From Sporolactobacillus shoreae (GTDB taxonomy: Bacteria; Bacillota; Bacilli; Bacillales; Sporolactobacillaceae): 64,000 nucleotides of DNA. This document shows positions 25,628-35,347 of this stretch, piece by piece. Under the pieces are notes generated by a model that was given only the letters and a program-made list of their open reading frames with translations, ran no database searches and was not told the DNA's origin. The stretch spans positions 1-64,000 of the forward strand of contig NZ_SRJD01000018.1 in NCBI RefSeq assembly GCF_004684935.1. Direction: 5' to 3'. Within the stretch, counting starts at the first letter, position 1, and each line of letters opens with the position of its first letter. The position numbers and the translations under genes are program-made.

Positions 25628-26371
25628 TTAAATGGATTGCTTCGTTGGACGGATCAGCAGCTCATTAATCGCAACATTTTCCGGAGTCCCAATGGCATAG
25701 GCCACAGCATCAGCAATTTGTTCCGAGGTAAGTCCCAGTCCGGGTGTTCGCTGGTTATTCTTCACCCATTCGCTGGCCTTTGGATCATTAATCGTTGTGT
25801 ACAGTTCGGTATCTACGGCACCAGGTGAAACAAGGGTCGTCCGGATATTGTTTTCTCTTTCTTCTTGACGCAGCCCCTCCATAATAGCCCGAACAGCAAA
25901 CTTGGTCCCGCAATAAACGGCAGATCCCGGATAAACAACGTGTCCGGCTACGGAATCAGTCGCAATAATGTGACCCGATTGTTGCTCTTTCATGATGGGC
26001 AAAACAGCGGCAATACCATTAAGGACACCCATAATATTGATGTCGAGCATTTGCTGCCATTCATGACGACGAATTTCGCTCAAGTTAGCCGTCGGCATGA
26101 CCCCCGCGTTGTTAAACATAACGTCAATGCGCCCATACTTGTCTCGCGCCAATTTGGCTAGGCTTTCTAGATCTTCCGGTTGGGTCACATCCGTGACTTG
26201 ATAATTGATCTCAGCATTCGGTAAGGATTCAACTAATTGCTTCAACCGTTCCTCGCGGCGGGCGCCAATCACCAGTCTAGCTCCTTCATTGGCTAAACGA
26301 CGAGCTGTGGCTTCACCAATACCGCTTGAAGCACCTGCAATAATTACAACTTTATCTTTCAATGATGTCAT
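25628..26371 (-). CDS. Short-chain dehydrogenase/reductase
   Basis: A 247-residue classical SDR. Cofactor motif GASSGIG (about 12-18), NNAG (about 89-92), the catalytic Ser (about 141), Tyr-x-x-x-Lys as YCGTK, and PGAVDTEL after strand six. The basic residues after strand two (ARREER) favour NADPH. It probably reduces an aldehyde, ketone or quinone together with the neighbouring aldo/keto reductases. Confidence 0.9.
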   Translation of the reverse strand: MTSLKDKVVIIAGASSGIGEATARRLANEGARLVIGARREERLKQLVESLPNAEINYQVTDVTQPEDLESLAKLARDKYGRIDVMFNNAGVMPTANLSEIRRHEWQQMLDINIMGVLNGIAAVLPIMKEQQSGHIIATDSVAGHVVYPGSAVYCGTKFAVRAIMEGLRQEERENNIRTTLVSPGAVDTELYTTINDPKASEWVKNNQRTPGLGLTSEQIADAVAYAIGTPENVAINELLIRPTKQSI

Positions 26372-26390
26372 TTGATTTCCTCCTAATAAA

Positions 26391-26537
26391 TTAGTACATT
26401 CTCGGCTTATCGATATGTTTCAATCGTTTGGCTCGGCGCAGATACAACGTTAAATCATGATTGGTTTCAGACAGCAGCCGATCCGTTACAATTCGAGCGA
26501 TATGACCGTTGGCACCTAAAACGAGAACTCGTTTCAC
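26391..26537 (-). pseudogene. Truncated NAD(P)-binding (NmrA-like) protein, N-terminal 48 residues
   Basis: From GTG 26537, with AAAGGA upstream, the frame reads VKRVLVLGANGHIAR, a Rossmann GxxGxxG start of the NmrA/atypical SDR type, and stops after 48 residues, 20 bp before the SDR gene. Full-length relatives have about 210-290 residues. It looks like a remnant left by deletion. Confidence 0.6.
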
Positions 26538-26574
26538 GATTGTACCATCCTTTTCTCATTCGTTTGACTTCGAC

Positions 26575-27564
26575 TTATGACCATTTGCCGGTCAATACTT
26601 CTGTTCGATCCGTCGCGGGCGCCGGTGTTCGTGATAAATCGGCTATCTCAGCGTACATGTCTTTTGTCATGTTAAAATCAGCAGCCGCAAGCGAATCTTC
26701 CAACTGTGCGAGATTCCGGGCACCGATGATGGGTGCAGTAACAGCTGGATTCGCCTTAGCCCAGGCAACGGCCAAGGTTGCCGGCGCTACATTGTGTTCC
26801 TTGGCATATGCGGTAAATCGATCGGCAGCCTCATAATTTTCCGCACCGGCATACCGATCTGAATAGCGCGCTTCATCAACTAGCCGACCGCTCGTCGGGC
26901 GTTTGCCTATTCCATACTTACCGGTCAATAATCCGCCGCCAAGTGGACTATAAGCGATAACCCCCATTTGTTCCGCCTGCGCCATAGGCAGAATTTCCAC
27001 TTCCGCCTGCCGTTTCACCAGACTGTACATCGGTTCGATGATCTCGAATCGTCCGAGTAATTCTTTAGCCGCAATACCCTGAGCTTTCATGATTTGCCAA
27101 GCCGCCCAGTTGCTGACACCCGCATGAAGAATCTTGCCCTGGTGCTGAAGGTCATCCAGTGCCCGCATCGTCTCTTCCATAGGTGTATTTTCATCAAAAT
27201 CATGAACAATGTAGAAATCAATATAGTCTGTCTGGAGTCTTCGCAGGCTTGCTTCAACACCGCGCATGATATGTCGACGGGAGAGGCCTCGCGCATTAAT
27301 ATCCTGACCGGTCGGCCAGAAAACTTTCGACGTAATGACCACGTCATCGCGCGAGTCTTTAATGAAACTGCCTAAGATTTCTTCGGAATGGCCGCTGGCA
27401 TAAACGTCAGCTGAGTCAAAGAAGTTAATGCCTGCTTCTCGGCAGCGATCAAACATAGCTTTGGAAGTCGCTTCATCCGCGGTACTGCCGAAAGACATGG
27501 TACCGAAGGCTAAGCTGGAAACTTTAATTCCGGTTTTACCAACCGTACGATAATCCATATTCAC
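26575..27564 (-). CDS. Aldo/keto reductase (YajO/YhdN-like)
   Basis: A 329-residue AKR with the tetrad Asp (NFFDSADVY), Tyr (DVYASGHSEE), Lys (VITSKVFW) and His (YIVHDFDE). The C-terminal IIGARNLAQLEDSLAAADF binds the NADPH 2'-phosphate. This class reduces aldehydes and sugars. It is divergent from the MerR regulator gene at 27901, which is a likely controller. Confidence 0.9.
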   Translation of the reverse strand: MNMDYRTVGKTGIKVSSLAFGTMSFGSTADEATSKAMFDRCREAGINFFDSADVYASGHSEEILGSFIKDSRDDVVITSKVFWPTGQDINARGLSRRHIMRGVEASLRRLQTDYIDFYIVHDFDENTPMEETMRALDDLQHQGKILHAGVSNWAAWQIMKAQGIAAKELLGRFEIIEPMYSLVKRQAEVEILPMAQAEQMGVIAYSPLGGGLLTGKYGIGKRPTSGRLVDEARYSDRYAGAENYEAADRFTAYAKEHNVAPATLAVAWAKANPAVTAPIIGARNLAQLEDSLAAADFNMTKDMYAEIADLSRTPAPATDRTEVLTGKWS

Positions 27565-27900
27565 GCACTCCTTTTGTTGATGTCTTTACCAGTGCAGTAT
27601 ATCCCCTTCGAGTTGTTAGAAGGCAAGTCTTTTGACCACTTTTTTGTAGAATGTTCGATTTTTATTTATATACCAAGGGATTCCCCAGTTACTTTTTCGC
27701 TTAGCAATATTTTAAATGTTGTTCCGTTCGTGAAAAAAGCACCAATGGTTAGCAGTGTTATAAGGAAAGGCTGATTATGCTGAAAAGAAAGCCATCATTT
27801 CTTGTACTGTATCAGCTTTCGTGATAATATCCTCTTTATGAATATCCAGTCAGGGTTAGTATGTACTAACTTAAGCTTTTCTAAGGGAGGGGGAATATTA

Positions 27901-28320
27901 ATGTACACCATCCAAGAAGTTTCGCAAAAAGTTCATGTATCAACGTACAGCATTCGCTATTATGACGATCATGGCTTACTACCGACAGTCAAACGTGATG
28001 AAAATAATAGTCGGGTATTTGATGACGTTGATATCGAATGGGTAGAAATCGTGACTTGTTTGCGGGCAACCGGAATGCCGCTCGCCAAAATCAAGCATTA
28101 CATTGAATTATGTCTCGAAGGTGACCAAACGGTCCCTGAACGTTACCGAATTATGGTGGAGCAGCAACGGGAAACAATGGCGCAGGCTGAAAAAATCCAG
28201 GCTCATTTGCGATTGATCAATAAAAAGGTCGATCACTATGCCAACGTATTGATTAACAATAAACCCGATACACTCATGCCAAATAAACACTTAGAAAAAA
28301 TATACACTCAGGACTACTAA
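27901..28320 (+). CDS. MerR-family regulator
   Basis: A 139-residue MerR protein starting MYTIQEVSQKVHVSTYSIRYYDDHGLL, with the winged HTH in the first 70 residues and a coiled coil at about 80-115. It has no metal-binding Cys cluster, unlike CueR; it resembles the aldehyde-responsive AdhR group, which fits the adjacent carbonyl reductases. The frame extends to 27802, but AGGGAGGGGG directly before 27901 fixes the start. Confidence 0.88.
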   Translation: MYTIQEVSQKVHVSTYSIRYYDDHGLLPTVKRDENNSRVFDDVDIEWVEIVTCLRATGMPLAKIKHYIELCLEGDQTVPERYRIMVEQQRETMAQAEKIQAHLRLINKKVDHYANVLINNKPDTLMPNKHLEKIYTQDY

Positions 28321-28541
28321 GGCGCGAACAGAATCAAGTAAATCTATTTGAATGCAATATATAATAACAAAGGCTGTCCCAAGAGGACCGCCTCCAAGTT
28401 ATTAAAAATGAGGCTCATCTATATCAATCTTAGGTTAGACAATTATATCCTTAGACAAACGGATATATTTATTTCGTTAATTTAACATATTGAATTCCCA
28501 CGCTTATCATCAACAAGGACATCACGAAATCCTTATTAAAT

Positions 28542-28575
28542 AGAGACGAAAAACCCAATTGAGTTTTCGTCTCTA
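28542..28575 (-). terminator. Terminator of the copper-linked two-component operon
   Basis: TAGAGACGAAAAACcc pairs with GAGTTTTCGTCTCTA around CAATT. It is the last structure of the minus-strand unit that ends at 28606. Confidence 0.7.
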
Positions 28576-28605
28576 TAAAAACAGTTGATCTAAATTTTTT
28601 TCAGG

Positions 28606-28887
28606 TCAATGATGATGCCCATTACCTTTCTTCATCATCGCCGGCATCATAAACAGATGCATCAACGGGCAAATCAGCACAGCAGCTAGTATGAGCAAAC
28701 TATTTGATCCTGAAAATCCCCCTGTGAAAAACAGACCAATGATCACAGTTATTGGGACAATGAGGCAGACCGCCATCATCAAATTATGGCTGTGTTGATG
28801 CGTTCCATGAGCACTATTATTTTCATTTCCCTGACTATGATTTGCATGACTCTGAATGTCATGATCATGGTTTCCGCAGCAATTCAT
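28606..28887 (-). CDS. His-rich DUF2933-like small membrane protein
   Basis: A 93-residue protein whose first 35 residues are a His/Asn-rich tail (NCCGNHDHDIQSHANHS) ending at a basic start of two hydrophobic helices (about 37-57 and 63-83), with a GNGHHH end. The His and Met content suggests metal contact at the membrane. It belongs to the run of small proteins that follow the sensor kinase gene, next to copper genes. Function not established. Confidence 0.7.
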   Translation of the reverse strand: MNCCGNHDHDIQSHANHSQGNENNSAHGTHQHSHNLMMAVCLIVPITVIIGLFFTGGFSGSNSLLILAAVLICPLMHLFMMPAMMKKGNGHHH

Positions 28888-28916
28888 AAAACATTCCTCC
28901 TCGTAAATTTTGAAGA

Positions 28917-29108
28917 TTAACCCTTGTTTTTAAGCTGCTGAAGTTGTTCCTGCAAGAGTTTGTTCTGTTCTTTCAGGTCATCTAATTCAGTTGAGCCATT
29001 CTGATGTCCGGAATGGTTTGTGTCTGAATGATTCCCCTTCATCATCATAAACAACATCGGGAGCATCATCAGGGGACAAGCAAGTAATGCTAACCAGCTC
29101 AAATCCAT
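28917..29108 (-). CDS. Small Met-rich membrane protein with coiled coil
   Basis: A 63-residue protein: a Met/Leu-rich helix (about 5-24, CPLMMLPMLFMMM), a His/Asn stretch, then a heptad-patterned tail LKEQNKLLQEQLQQLKN. It is related in style to DUF2933 proteins of copper operons. It is co-oriented 29 bp upstream of the His-rich gene. It may oligomerise through the coiled coil. Confidence 0.65.
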   Translation of the reverse strand: MDLSWLALLACPLMMLPMLFMMMKGNHSDTNHSGHQNGSTELDDLKEQNKLLQEQLQQLKNKG

Positions 29109-29213
29109 TGATTCCTTCCTCCTCTCATTCTTTAATCATGATTTTAGACAAGAATTGTGTGGAATCTGTGTGGAAAACATGTGGAAAGTGAATCGTTTCT
29201 GAAAAAAACAGCA

Positions 29214-29414
29214 TCACCCTTTGTTCCGGTAATGGAACCATAGATACAGGCTGCCAACGAGGACACCCGGACAGGCGGCCCACATGCAGACTTTGAAAAG
29301 AATCCTCCCAAATGCAAAAAAACTCTCATGACCAAATGCGTTGGCAGAGAAGAGCAGGCAGGTCAGCCCCATGATGATTAAAAAAATGGAAAAGAACCAG
29401 TCTATTTTCTTCAT
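29214..29414 (-). CDS. Small two-helix membrane protein
   Basis: A 66-residue protein with hydrophobic segments at about 6-24 and 38-58. Its ATG shares a base with the TGA of the sensor kinase gene (TGATG), so it is translationally coupled to it and may modulate or sit beside the kinase. No family recognised. Confidence 0.65.
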   Translation of the reverse strand: MKKIDWFFSIFLIIMGLTCLLFSANAFGHESFFAFGRILFKVCMWAACPGVLVGSLYLWFHYRNKG

Positions 29415-30823
29415 CAGCTCATCCCGCCCCTTTTCTGCTTTTTTTCATGAGTAAAGATTAATGTAAAAGTAGTCCCGACGCCTATTTGGCTATCGATACG
29501 AACCGTTCCGCCCTGCATTTCAACAAATTTTTTGACGATGGACAAACCTAAACCCGTCCCGCCGTATTCACGCGCACGCGATTTCTCCACTCGATAAAAC
29601 CGTTCAAAAATGTAGGGCAACTCTTCTTCAGAAATGCCAATGCCTGTGTCTGATACAGACAGTACCGTTGCTTCTTTTGTCGTAGTCAGTCGTACAAGAA
29701 CGCTGCCCTTCTCCGTATAGCGGATCGCATTCTCAAGTAAATTTAACAATACCTGTTCCATCCGTTTGTGGTCTCCTCGAATAAGAGGAACATGATCGTG
29801 TAAATCCAGCTGTAAACTTAACCGTTTCTCTTCTGCTTTAAGTTTAACCTTCTGAACAGCTGTTTTAATTGTAGTTTTCAGATCCATCCATTCCATATTG
29901 AGTTTGATCTGTCCTTCCTCGATTTTCGAGAGGGCAAACAGGTCATTAATCAAATGCTCGAGACGGATGGATTCTTGATAAATAATGGAGAGGTACTGTT
30001 TTTTTTCTTTATCAGAATCAACTAATCCATCTTTCAGAACTTTAGCATAACCCTGTAGATAAGTGACAGGTGTTCGGAGTTCATGTGAAATGTTTGAGAA
30101 AAACGCTCGCCGTGTATCTCGATATCTTTGCAAACTTGCAGCCAGATCATTAATGGAGTGCCCAAGCATCCCGATTTCATCCCGGCTTCTGACCTGAAGC
30201 CGTGTCTCCCAGTTACCTTTTGCCATCTTATTGGTCATTTGCTGCATTTGAAGCAGTGGACGCGAAAGCAATTTACTCATGATCAGAATCATCCCTAAGG
30301 CGAGAAGAAACGCGCCCAGTCCAGAAAGCATCAGCAAGTTTCGAAGTCGTTGTAAAGAATCATCTATTTTTTTCATGGAAGAGACAATATAGATCGCAGA
30401 CCTAGTGTTTTTTCCTATTCGAACAGGTTTGCCAATAACATAAAATCGGTTTCCATGACGATCATAGTTTTGAAAAGCTATAGAACGGCCGGAATGCAGT
30501 CGCTCGGTATCACGTGCCCGTATAAAAGATAGATCCGGCTGTTTTTCCCCTGGAAACGTCAAAATCTTTCCTTCATCAGTCAGCCAAAAGACTCTCACAC
30601 TGGAAAATTTGGCAAAAGCCCGAATCATGGATTGTGAAGAGGTATCATTGGATTCTGCCATGGTCACAAAGTGTGCTGCGACTTCCTGTGTATTGTCCTT
30701 CATTTGAGCATCATAGAAATTGGTGAACAATCGATCTACTGCAAGGCCAGAAGACACGAGAACCACAATCATCAGCACGAGAACAGCCGCACCCAATTTC
30801 AATCCAATTCGATTGATCGTCAT
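29414..30823 (-). CDS. Sensor histidine kinase
   Basis: A 469-residue kinase with two transmembrane helices (about 10-30 and 160-185) flanking a 130-residue extracytoplasmic domain, a HAMP linker, the H-box FFSNISHELRTPVTYLQGY, and the N, G1 (DTGIGI), F and G2 (GGTGLGLSI) boxes. It overlaps its response-regulator gene by 4 bp. Given the flanking CopA/CopZ and His-rich proteins, a metal or envelope-stress signal is likely; the extracytoplasmic domain has no clear metal motif. Confidence 0.88.
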   Translation of the reverse strand: MTINRIGLKLGAAVLVLMIVVLVSSGLAVDRLFTNFYDAQMKDNTQEVAAHFVTMAESNDTSSQSMIRAFAKFSSVRVFWLTDEGKILTFPGEKQPDLSFIRARDTERLHSGRSIAFQNYDRHGNRFYVIGKPVRIGKNTRSAIYIVSSMKKIDDSLQRLRNLLMLSGLGAFLLALGMILIMSKLLSRPLLQMQQMTNKMAKGNWETRLQVRSRDEIGMLGHSINDLAASLQRYRDTRRAFFSNISHELRTPVTYLQGYAKVLKDGLVDSDKEKKQYLSIIYQESIRLEHLINDLFALSKIEEGQIKLNMEWMDLKTTIKTAVQKVKLKAEEKRLSLQLDLHDHVPLIRGDHKRMEQVLLNLLENAIRYTEKGSVLVRLTTTKEATVLSVSDTGIGISEEELPYIFERFYRVEKSRAREYGGTGLGLSIVKKFVEMQGGTVRIDSQIGVGTTFTLIFTHEKKQKRGGMS

Positions 30824-31536
30824 GATTTTCCGACCTCTGCCTCAAATTTGTAGCCGACTCCCCAACTTGTCTGAATCGGGTTATAAGCTAAACCGGATCT
30901 CTTTAATTTCTCTCTGATATTTTTAACGTGGATATCAACAACCCGCGCATCACCTTCGAAATCATAGCCCCATATTTGCTCGATCAACTGTTCCCGGGAC
31001 AGAACACGTCCTTTATTTTTAGCTAGCGTAGCAAAAAGATCGAATTCTTTTGGCGTTAGATCCAACGATTGATCATGAACAAAAACCTGACGCCCATCCC
31101 TATCTATCATCAGCGCGGGAAAATGCAGCACATCATTATTTGTTTGTTGGGTAGAGTTAGAAGATGCACGGCGAATCAACGCATGAACGCGGGCGATCAA
31201 TTCCTCAGGATCAAAGGGTTTGGTCAGATAATCATCCGCCCCGAGTTCCAGCCCCTGGACTTTTTCTTTTGTCTCACCGAGAGCCGTCAACATCAGAATA
31301 GGAACGGATTGTGTCTTCCGAATCGACTGGCAGACCTGCCAGCCATCCATATTGGGCATCATCACGTCAAGGATGACCAGATCAAAGGACTGATTTTTAA
31401 TTTTCAGCATCGCTTCATGGCCATCCGCTGCCTCAACAGTATCAAAGCCTTCTTTGGACAAATAGATCCGCAACAAATTGCGTAGCTTCCAGTCATCATC
31501 CACCATTAAGACTTGTAATTTCTTCACACTCATCAC
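30820..31536 (-). CDS. OmpR/PhoB-family response regulator
   Basis: A 238-residue regulator with a receiver domain (phospho-Asp in VILDVMMPNMDGW, Lys in LTKPFDPEEL) and a winged-helix DNA-binding domain ending GVGYKFE. First gene of the two-component operon; likely controls the small membrane proteins behind the kinase and perhaps copA/copZ. Confidence 0.9.
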   Translation of the reverse strand: MMSVKKLQVLMVDDDWKLRNLLRIYLSKEGFDTVEAADGHEAMLKIKNQSFDLVILDVMMPNMDGWQVCQSIRKTQSVPILMLTALGETKEKVQGLELGADDYLTKPFDPEELIARVHALIRRASSNSTQQTNNDVLHFPALMIDRDGRQVFVHDQSLDLTPKEFDLFATLAKNKGRVLSREQLIEQIWGYDFEGDARVVDIHVKNIREKLKRSGLAYNPIQTSWGVGYKFEAEVGKS

Positions 31537-31675
31537 CTTCTTTCATCATACAGTAACTATTTTCCGAATGACATATAGTAACAAATTCAGATTGCATGAT
31601 AAATATGTAGAAACAATGTATAAGTAATTGTTCACCAAAAAAGATCTGAGCACCTCAACAGAGCCATTATTATAA

Positions 31676-31706
31676 AAAAAAGCCTCTGACCTTTTTCAGG
31701 CGAGGC
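31676..31706 (-). terminator. Terminator behind the CopZ genes
   Basis: On the minus strand GCCTCGCCTG and its partner ending GAGGC are followed by TTTTTTT. It closes the copA-copZ unit before the response-regulator promoter. Confidence 0.6.
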
Positions 31707-31712
31707 ACTTCA

Positions 31713-31850
31713 TTACCATTCATCTTGTCCGAAACCATCGTATCCTTGCTTCAAAAGCTTCCCTCACCTTTTTGATCTGAATCCTTGATTGCTTTATCGT
31801 ATTCAACTGAGGTTTTACCCTCTTCCAGGTCTTCTGAAATATACCGCATC
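31713..31850 (-). pseudogene. CopZ-like pseudogene, C-terminal part
   Basis: Translation gives ISEDLEEGKTSVEYDKA, parallel to VSVDLKTGEAAVDYDD of the intact CopZ upstream, then after frameshifts KQGYDGFGQDEW, parallel to EQGYDVVGQH. The N-terminal metal-binding part is missing. It is a decayed tandem copy. Confidence 0.65.
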
Positions 31851-31881
31851 TAATCATATCAAATGAGTAATCGATACCAAT

Positions 31882-32097
31882 TCAGTGCTGTCCGACAACA
31901 TCGTATCCTTGCTCTTCAACAGCTTCCTTCATCTTGTCATATTGTACTTTCGTATCATCATAGTCGACAGCAGCTTCACCCGTTTTCAAATCTACAGATA
32001 CAGCAGATACCCCATCAAGACCCTTCAGTGTATTAGTCACCAGATTCTTGCAGTGATCGCCCATCATACCTCTAACATCAAGCGTTGTTTTTGCCAT
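31882..32097 (-). CDS. copZ: CopZ-like metallochaperone with an altered metal site
   Basis: A 71-residue HMA domain (beta-alpha-beta-beta-alpha-beta) with the usual CopZ length and ending. The metal loop reads GMMGDHC (10-16) in place of GMTCxxC, so the first Cys (position 13) is Gly and only Cys16 remains. A single-Cys site would bind Cu(I) poorly. It lies 65 bp behind copA in the same direction. It may be non-functional, an atypical chaperone, or use His15. The pseudogene next to it may once have been the working copy. Confidence 0.8.
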   Translation of the reverse strand: MAKTTLDVRGMMGDHCKNLVTNTLKGLDGVSAVSVDLKTGEAAVDYDDTKVQYDKMKEAVEEQGYDVVGQH

Positions 32098-32162
32098 AAG
32101 TCGTCAATCTCCTTTTCATTTTTTTGATGCTCTATAGCTTCTCGGTCAAAAACCTTTCAAAT

Positions 32163-34562
32163 TCAGACTTTAACTCGTTTCAGACGCAAACTGTTCGTCA
32201 CGACGGATACAGAACTGAAGGCCATGGCGGTACCAGCTACCCACGGTGCAAGCAAGCCAAGTGCGGCCACCGGAATGCCGACAATATTATAGAACAGTGC
32301 CCAGAACAAGTTCTGACGAATGTTCCGCATCGTTTTCCGGCTTAGATCAATCGCTTTTGGGATATGAAGCAGATCACCACCGACCAGTGTGATATCAGCT
32401 GCCTCAATGGCCACATCTGTTCCGGTACCAATCGCCATGCCGATATCTGCTGTCGCTAACGCCGGTGCGTCATTGATGCCATCGCCGACCATAGCTACCT
32501 TCAGTCCCTTTTCTTGAAGAATTTTCACTTTAGCCGCTTTTTCTTCGGGAAGGACTTCGGAAAACACATGGTCAATGCCGGCCTGTCTGGCAATCGCCTG
32601 AGCCGTTCGCTCATTATCACCCGTAATCATATACACCGAGAGACCGCGTGCTTTCAATTCTTCAATGGCTTGCTTCGAAGATTTCTTGATGGTGTCTGCA
32701 ACAGCAATGATCCCCTGAAGTTTGCCATCGTAGGCAACAAACATTGCCGTTTTCCCTTCAGATTCAAGCTTATTCATTCGTTCCTCAGTCTCAGCAAAAG
32801 AAATGCCTTCATCTTTCATTAGCCGCCGTGTGCCGATCGCTATTTCCTTTCCTGAAACCGTTGCTTTAATACCATAGCCGGCAAGAGCCTTAAACTGATC
32901 CGGTGAAGGGAGATCCGGGCTGCTCTGCTTTCCATAGGTAACGATCGCCTGCGCCAGCGGATGTTCACTGGCTGATTCTGCTGAAGCAGCAAGCGTTAGG
33001 AGCTCTTCTTTTTCTGCGCCATTCAGTGCAATCATGTCCGTAACTTCCGGTTTACCATTAGTAATGGTGCCCGTCTTATCAAACAGAATAGCCTGCAGAC
33101 TTTGGGTCGTTTCGAGAAATTCACCTCCTTTAAAGAGAATGCCGTTCTCAGCCCCCTTGCCAGTCCCAACCATAATAGATGTCGGCGTTGCCAAGCCTAA
33201 AGCGCAAGGGCAGGCAATCACAAGGACACTAATGGCCGCAACCAGTGCCGGAGCAAACTGACCGGGAGTGACAAATACAATCCAGACAAGAAATGCCAAC
33301 ACCGATATACCGATCACAATCGGTACAAAGATACCCGAGATACTGTCGGCAAGCCGCTGGATCGGCGCTTTTGATCCCTGGGCTTCCTCAACAATCTTGA
33401 CAATTCCGGCAATTGCCGTATCCTTACCTACTTTTTCAGCCTTCATGGTCAGCGTTCCATTAGCGTTCACCGTGGCCCCGATGACTTTGTCATCCATTCC
33501 TTTTTCGACAGGAATCGATTCACCGGTAATCATCGATTCGTCAACGGAAGAATGGCCGGTGACAACGATACCATCTACAGGTATTTTTTCTCCAGGTTTG
33601 ACACGTAGCAAATCACCGACAGCAACCTGATCAATAGGTACTTTTCGTTCCTTCCCATCCTCAATGATTGTTGCCTCTTTGGCCTGCAGTCCCATCAGTT
33701 CAGTAATCGCCGCAGTCGTCCGCCTTTTTGCACGTGATTCAAAATATTTACCTAACAGGACAAGCGTAATTAGAATCGCACTTGTTTCATAATACAGCTC
33801 TGGATTGGCGAGTCCGCCGAACTGATAACGGAATGTCTCGAATGCGCTGTAAAAGTAAGCAGCACTCGTACCCAGCGCAACCAGAACATCCATATTGGCA
33901 CTCTTATTTAATAGAGCTTTTGTACCACTGACATAAAACTGGCCGCCAATGTAAAACTGTACAATACCTGCCACGACTAGCTGGAACCATGGATTCATCA
34001 GCAAGTGGGGGATCGGAAGGCCTGTATTAAAGGGCAAGTGTGCAATCATTGTGTAAAGCAGCGGCAGCGAAAGAACAGCGGATAAGATCAGTTTCTGCAA
34101 CTTTCTTCTGAGCTCCTTCTCTTTTTCGTCCGTCGCCTGTTCTTGTTTCGGAACAGCCTTGTATCCAAGCTTTTTGACTTGATTGTAAATGGCATTCGGT
34201 TCAGTAATCCCCGGCTGAAAGATCACAGTTCCAGATTCAGTCGCCAGATTAACCTGAGCTGATACGACACCAGCCATACGGCTCAATCCTTTTTCAATGC
34301 GCGCGGCACAGGAGGCACAGGTCATTCCGAGAATATCCGCATCCAACCTTTGCGTCCGCACACCGTAACCCAGCTTTTCAATTTTTTGTACAATGTCCGT
34401 GGGTCTTGCCTTCTCCTCATTGATGGTCACCTTCGCTTTTTCCAGTGCGAGGTTGACATTCGCTTCGACGCCATCCATTTTATTAAGCGATTTTTCAATC
34501 CTTGTAGAGCAGGAAGCACAGGTCATCCCCGTGATCCCGATCTGCATCGCCTTTGAACTCAT
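32163..34562 (-). CDS. copA: Copper-exporting P1B-type ATPase
   Basis: A 799-residue pump. Two N-terminal HMA domains carry GMTCASC at 12-18 and 79-85. They are followed by eight membrane segments with the CPC motif ([13 protein letters not shown]) typical of Cu(I)/Ag(I) pumps, the phosphorylation site DKTGT, the HP motif (SEHPLAQAI) and the [10 protein letters not shown] hinge. The length equals that of Bacillus CopA. It exports cytoplasmic copper. A perfect CsoR-like palindrome lies upstream at 34685-34702. Its chaperone partner downstream is abnormal. Confidence 0.94.
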   Translation of the reverse strand: MSSKAMQIGITGMTCASCSTRIEKSLNKMDGVEANVNLALEKAKVTINEEKARPTDIVQKIEKLGYGVRTQRLDADILGMTCASCAARIEKGLSRMAGVVSAQVNLATESGTVIFQPGITEPNAIYNQVKKLGYKAVPKQEQATDEKEKELRRKLQKLILSAVLSLPLLYTMIAHLPFNTGLPIPHLLMNPWFQLVVAGIVQFYIGGQFYVSGTKALLNKSANMDVLVALGTSAAYFYSAFETFRYQFGGLANPELYYETSAILITLVLLGKYFESRAKRRTTAAITELMGLQAKEATIIEDGKERKVPIDQVAVGDLLRVKPGEKIPVDGIVVTGHSSVDESMITGESIPVEKGMDDKVIGATVNANGTLTMKAEKVGKDTAIAGIVKIVEEAQGSKAPIQRLADSISGIFVPIVIGISVLAFLVWIVFVTPGQFAPALVAAISVLVIACPCALGLATPTSIMVGTGKGAENGILFKGGEFLETTQSLQAILFDKTGTITNGKPEVTDMIALNGAEKEELLTLAASAESASEHPLAQAIVTYGKQSSPDLPSPDQFKALAGYGIKATVSGKEIAIGTRRLMKDEGISFAETEERMNKLESEGKTAMFVAYDGKLQGIIAVADTIKKSSKQAIEELKARGLSVYMITGDNERTAQAIARQAGIDHVFSEVLPEEKAAKVKILQEKGLKVAMVGDGINDAPALATADIGMAIGTGTDVAIEAADITLVGGDLLHIPKAIDLSRKTMRNIRQNLFWALFYNIVGIPVAALGLLAPWVAGTAMAFSSVSVVTNSLRLKRVKV

Positions 34563-34956
34563 TCATCTCATCCCCTTATATCCGTTCATCCAGAAGTCAA
34601 TATGAACATCCAGAATAAATGATTTGTATTTGTTCAAACTAAAGATTCAGTTTGACGGCTCTTTTCATCTCCTTTCAGCCTCATTATACCCATGGGGGTA
34701 TATACGTCAAATGAAACAATCTGTTTGCTACAGGTCATATGGTCTTTCGCATGAATGAGAACCTATACTTGTCCTTTGGTCTCATATATGCATTTTATTG
34801 AGAAGTTGTGTAGATTCTGTTAGGGTATGAAATTGTCATATCTTTTTTCAAATCGTTCTCGAATTAGCACGGACAAAAAAGGAAAATCCGTGAAGCATCG
34901 GGTAGCCTCTTATATTTTCGCTATAAGGTCATAGAATTTATGCGGAGGTATGCCAG
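34563..34956. other. Promoter region of copA and upstream intergenic
   Basis: It contains the CsoR-like operator at 34685-34702. The rest, about 250 bp to the pseudogene at 34957, shows no gene. Confidence 0.45.
34685..34702 (-). promoter_or_regulatory. CsoR-type copper operator of copA
   Basis: TATACCC-ATGG-GGGTATA, perfect 7-bp arms with a 4-bp centre, matches the CsoR operator pattern of Firmicutes. It is 125 bp upstream of copA. No csoR gene is in the window, so the repressor must be encoded elsewhere. Confidence 0.65.
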
Positions 34957-35253
34957 TTGGCCAGTAGAGAAATTGATAAAATTGTTGAGGAATACATACA
35001 AGATACGGAATCTGTTTATCATACCTGGTTTCAATAACGATGAACGCCTTAAAGGATTTCGTACCACAAAGAAGGGCGTTAATCAGGTGGTGACTGAAAT
35101 TGAAAACGTACCTTTGGAAATGATTTTAAGGGGTCCATCTTGGAGACTGTTGTCACTGCCATATCGGAGCAAAAACAAATCTTTGAGGGTGCGACTGACC
35201 CGTTTTTTGCGTATTTAAAATTAAACGAAAATGTGCTGTCTTTAGGGATTTAA
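34957..35253 (+). pseudogene. Doubly frameshifted gene remnant
   Basis: GGAGGT precedes TTG 34957. The frame reads LASREIDKIVEEYIQDTES, VYHTWFQ then a stop; the second frame continues FNNDERLKGFRTTKKGV; the third continues GNDFKGSILETVVTAISEQK and ends FFAYLKLNENVLSLGI at 35253. The three pieces join as one helical, charged protein of about 100 residues, with two frameshifts. It looks like the N-terminal part of a larger protein whose name I cannot give. Confidence 0.6.
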
Positions 35254-35315
35254 ATATCGCTAATCAGGCTGCGGGATCAACCAAGCCAATTGCCGCAATG
35301 GCGGTACCATTTATA

Positions 35316-35347
35316 ACAAAAACTGCCGATTCTACGGCAGTTTTTGT
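35316..35347. terminator. Terminator-like hairpin
   Basis: AAAAACTGCCG pairs with CGGCAGTTTTT around ATTCTA, so it can work in both directions. It follows the pseudogene remnant. Confidence 0.6.
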
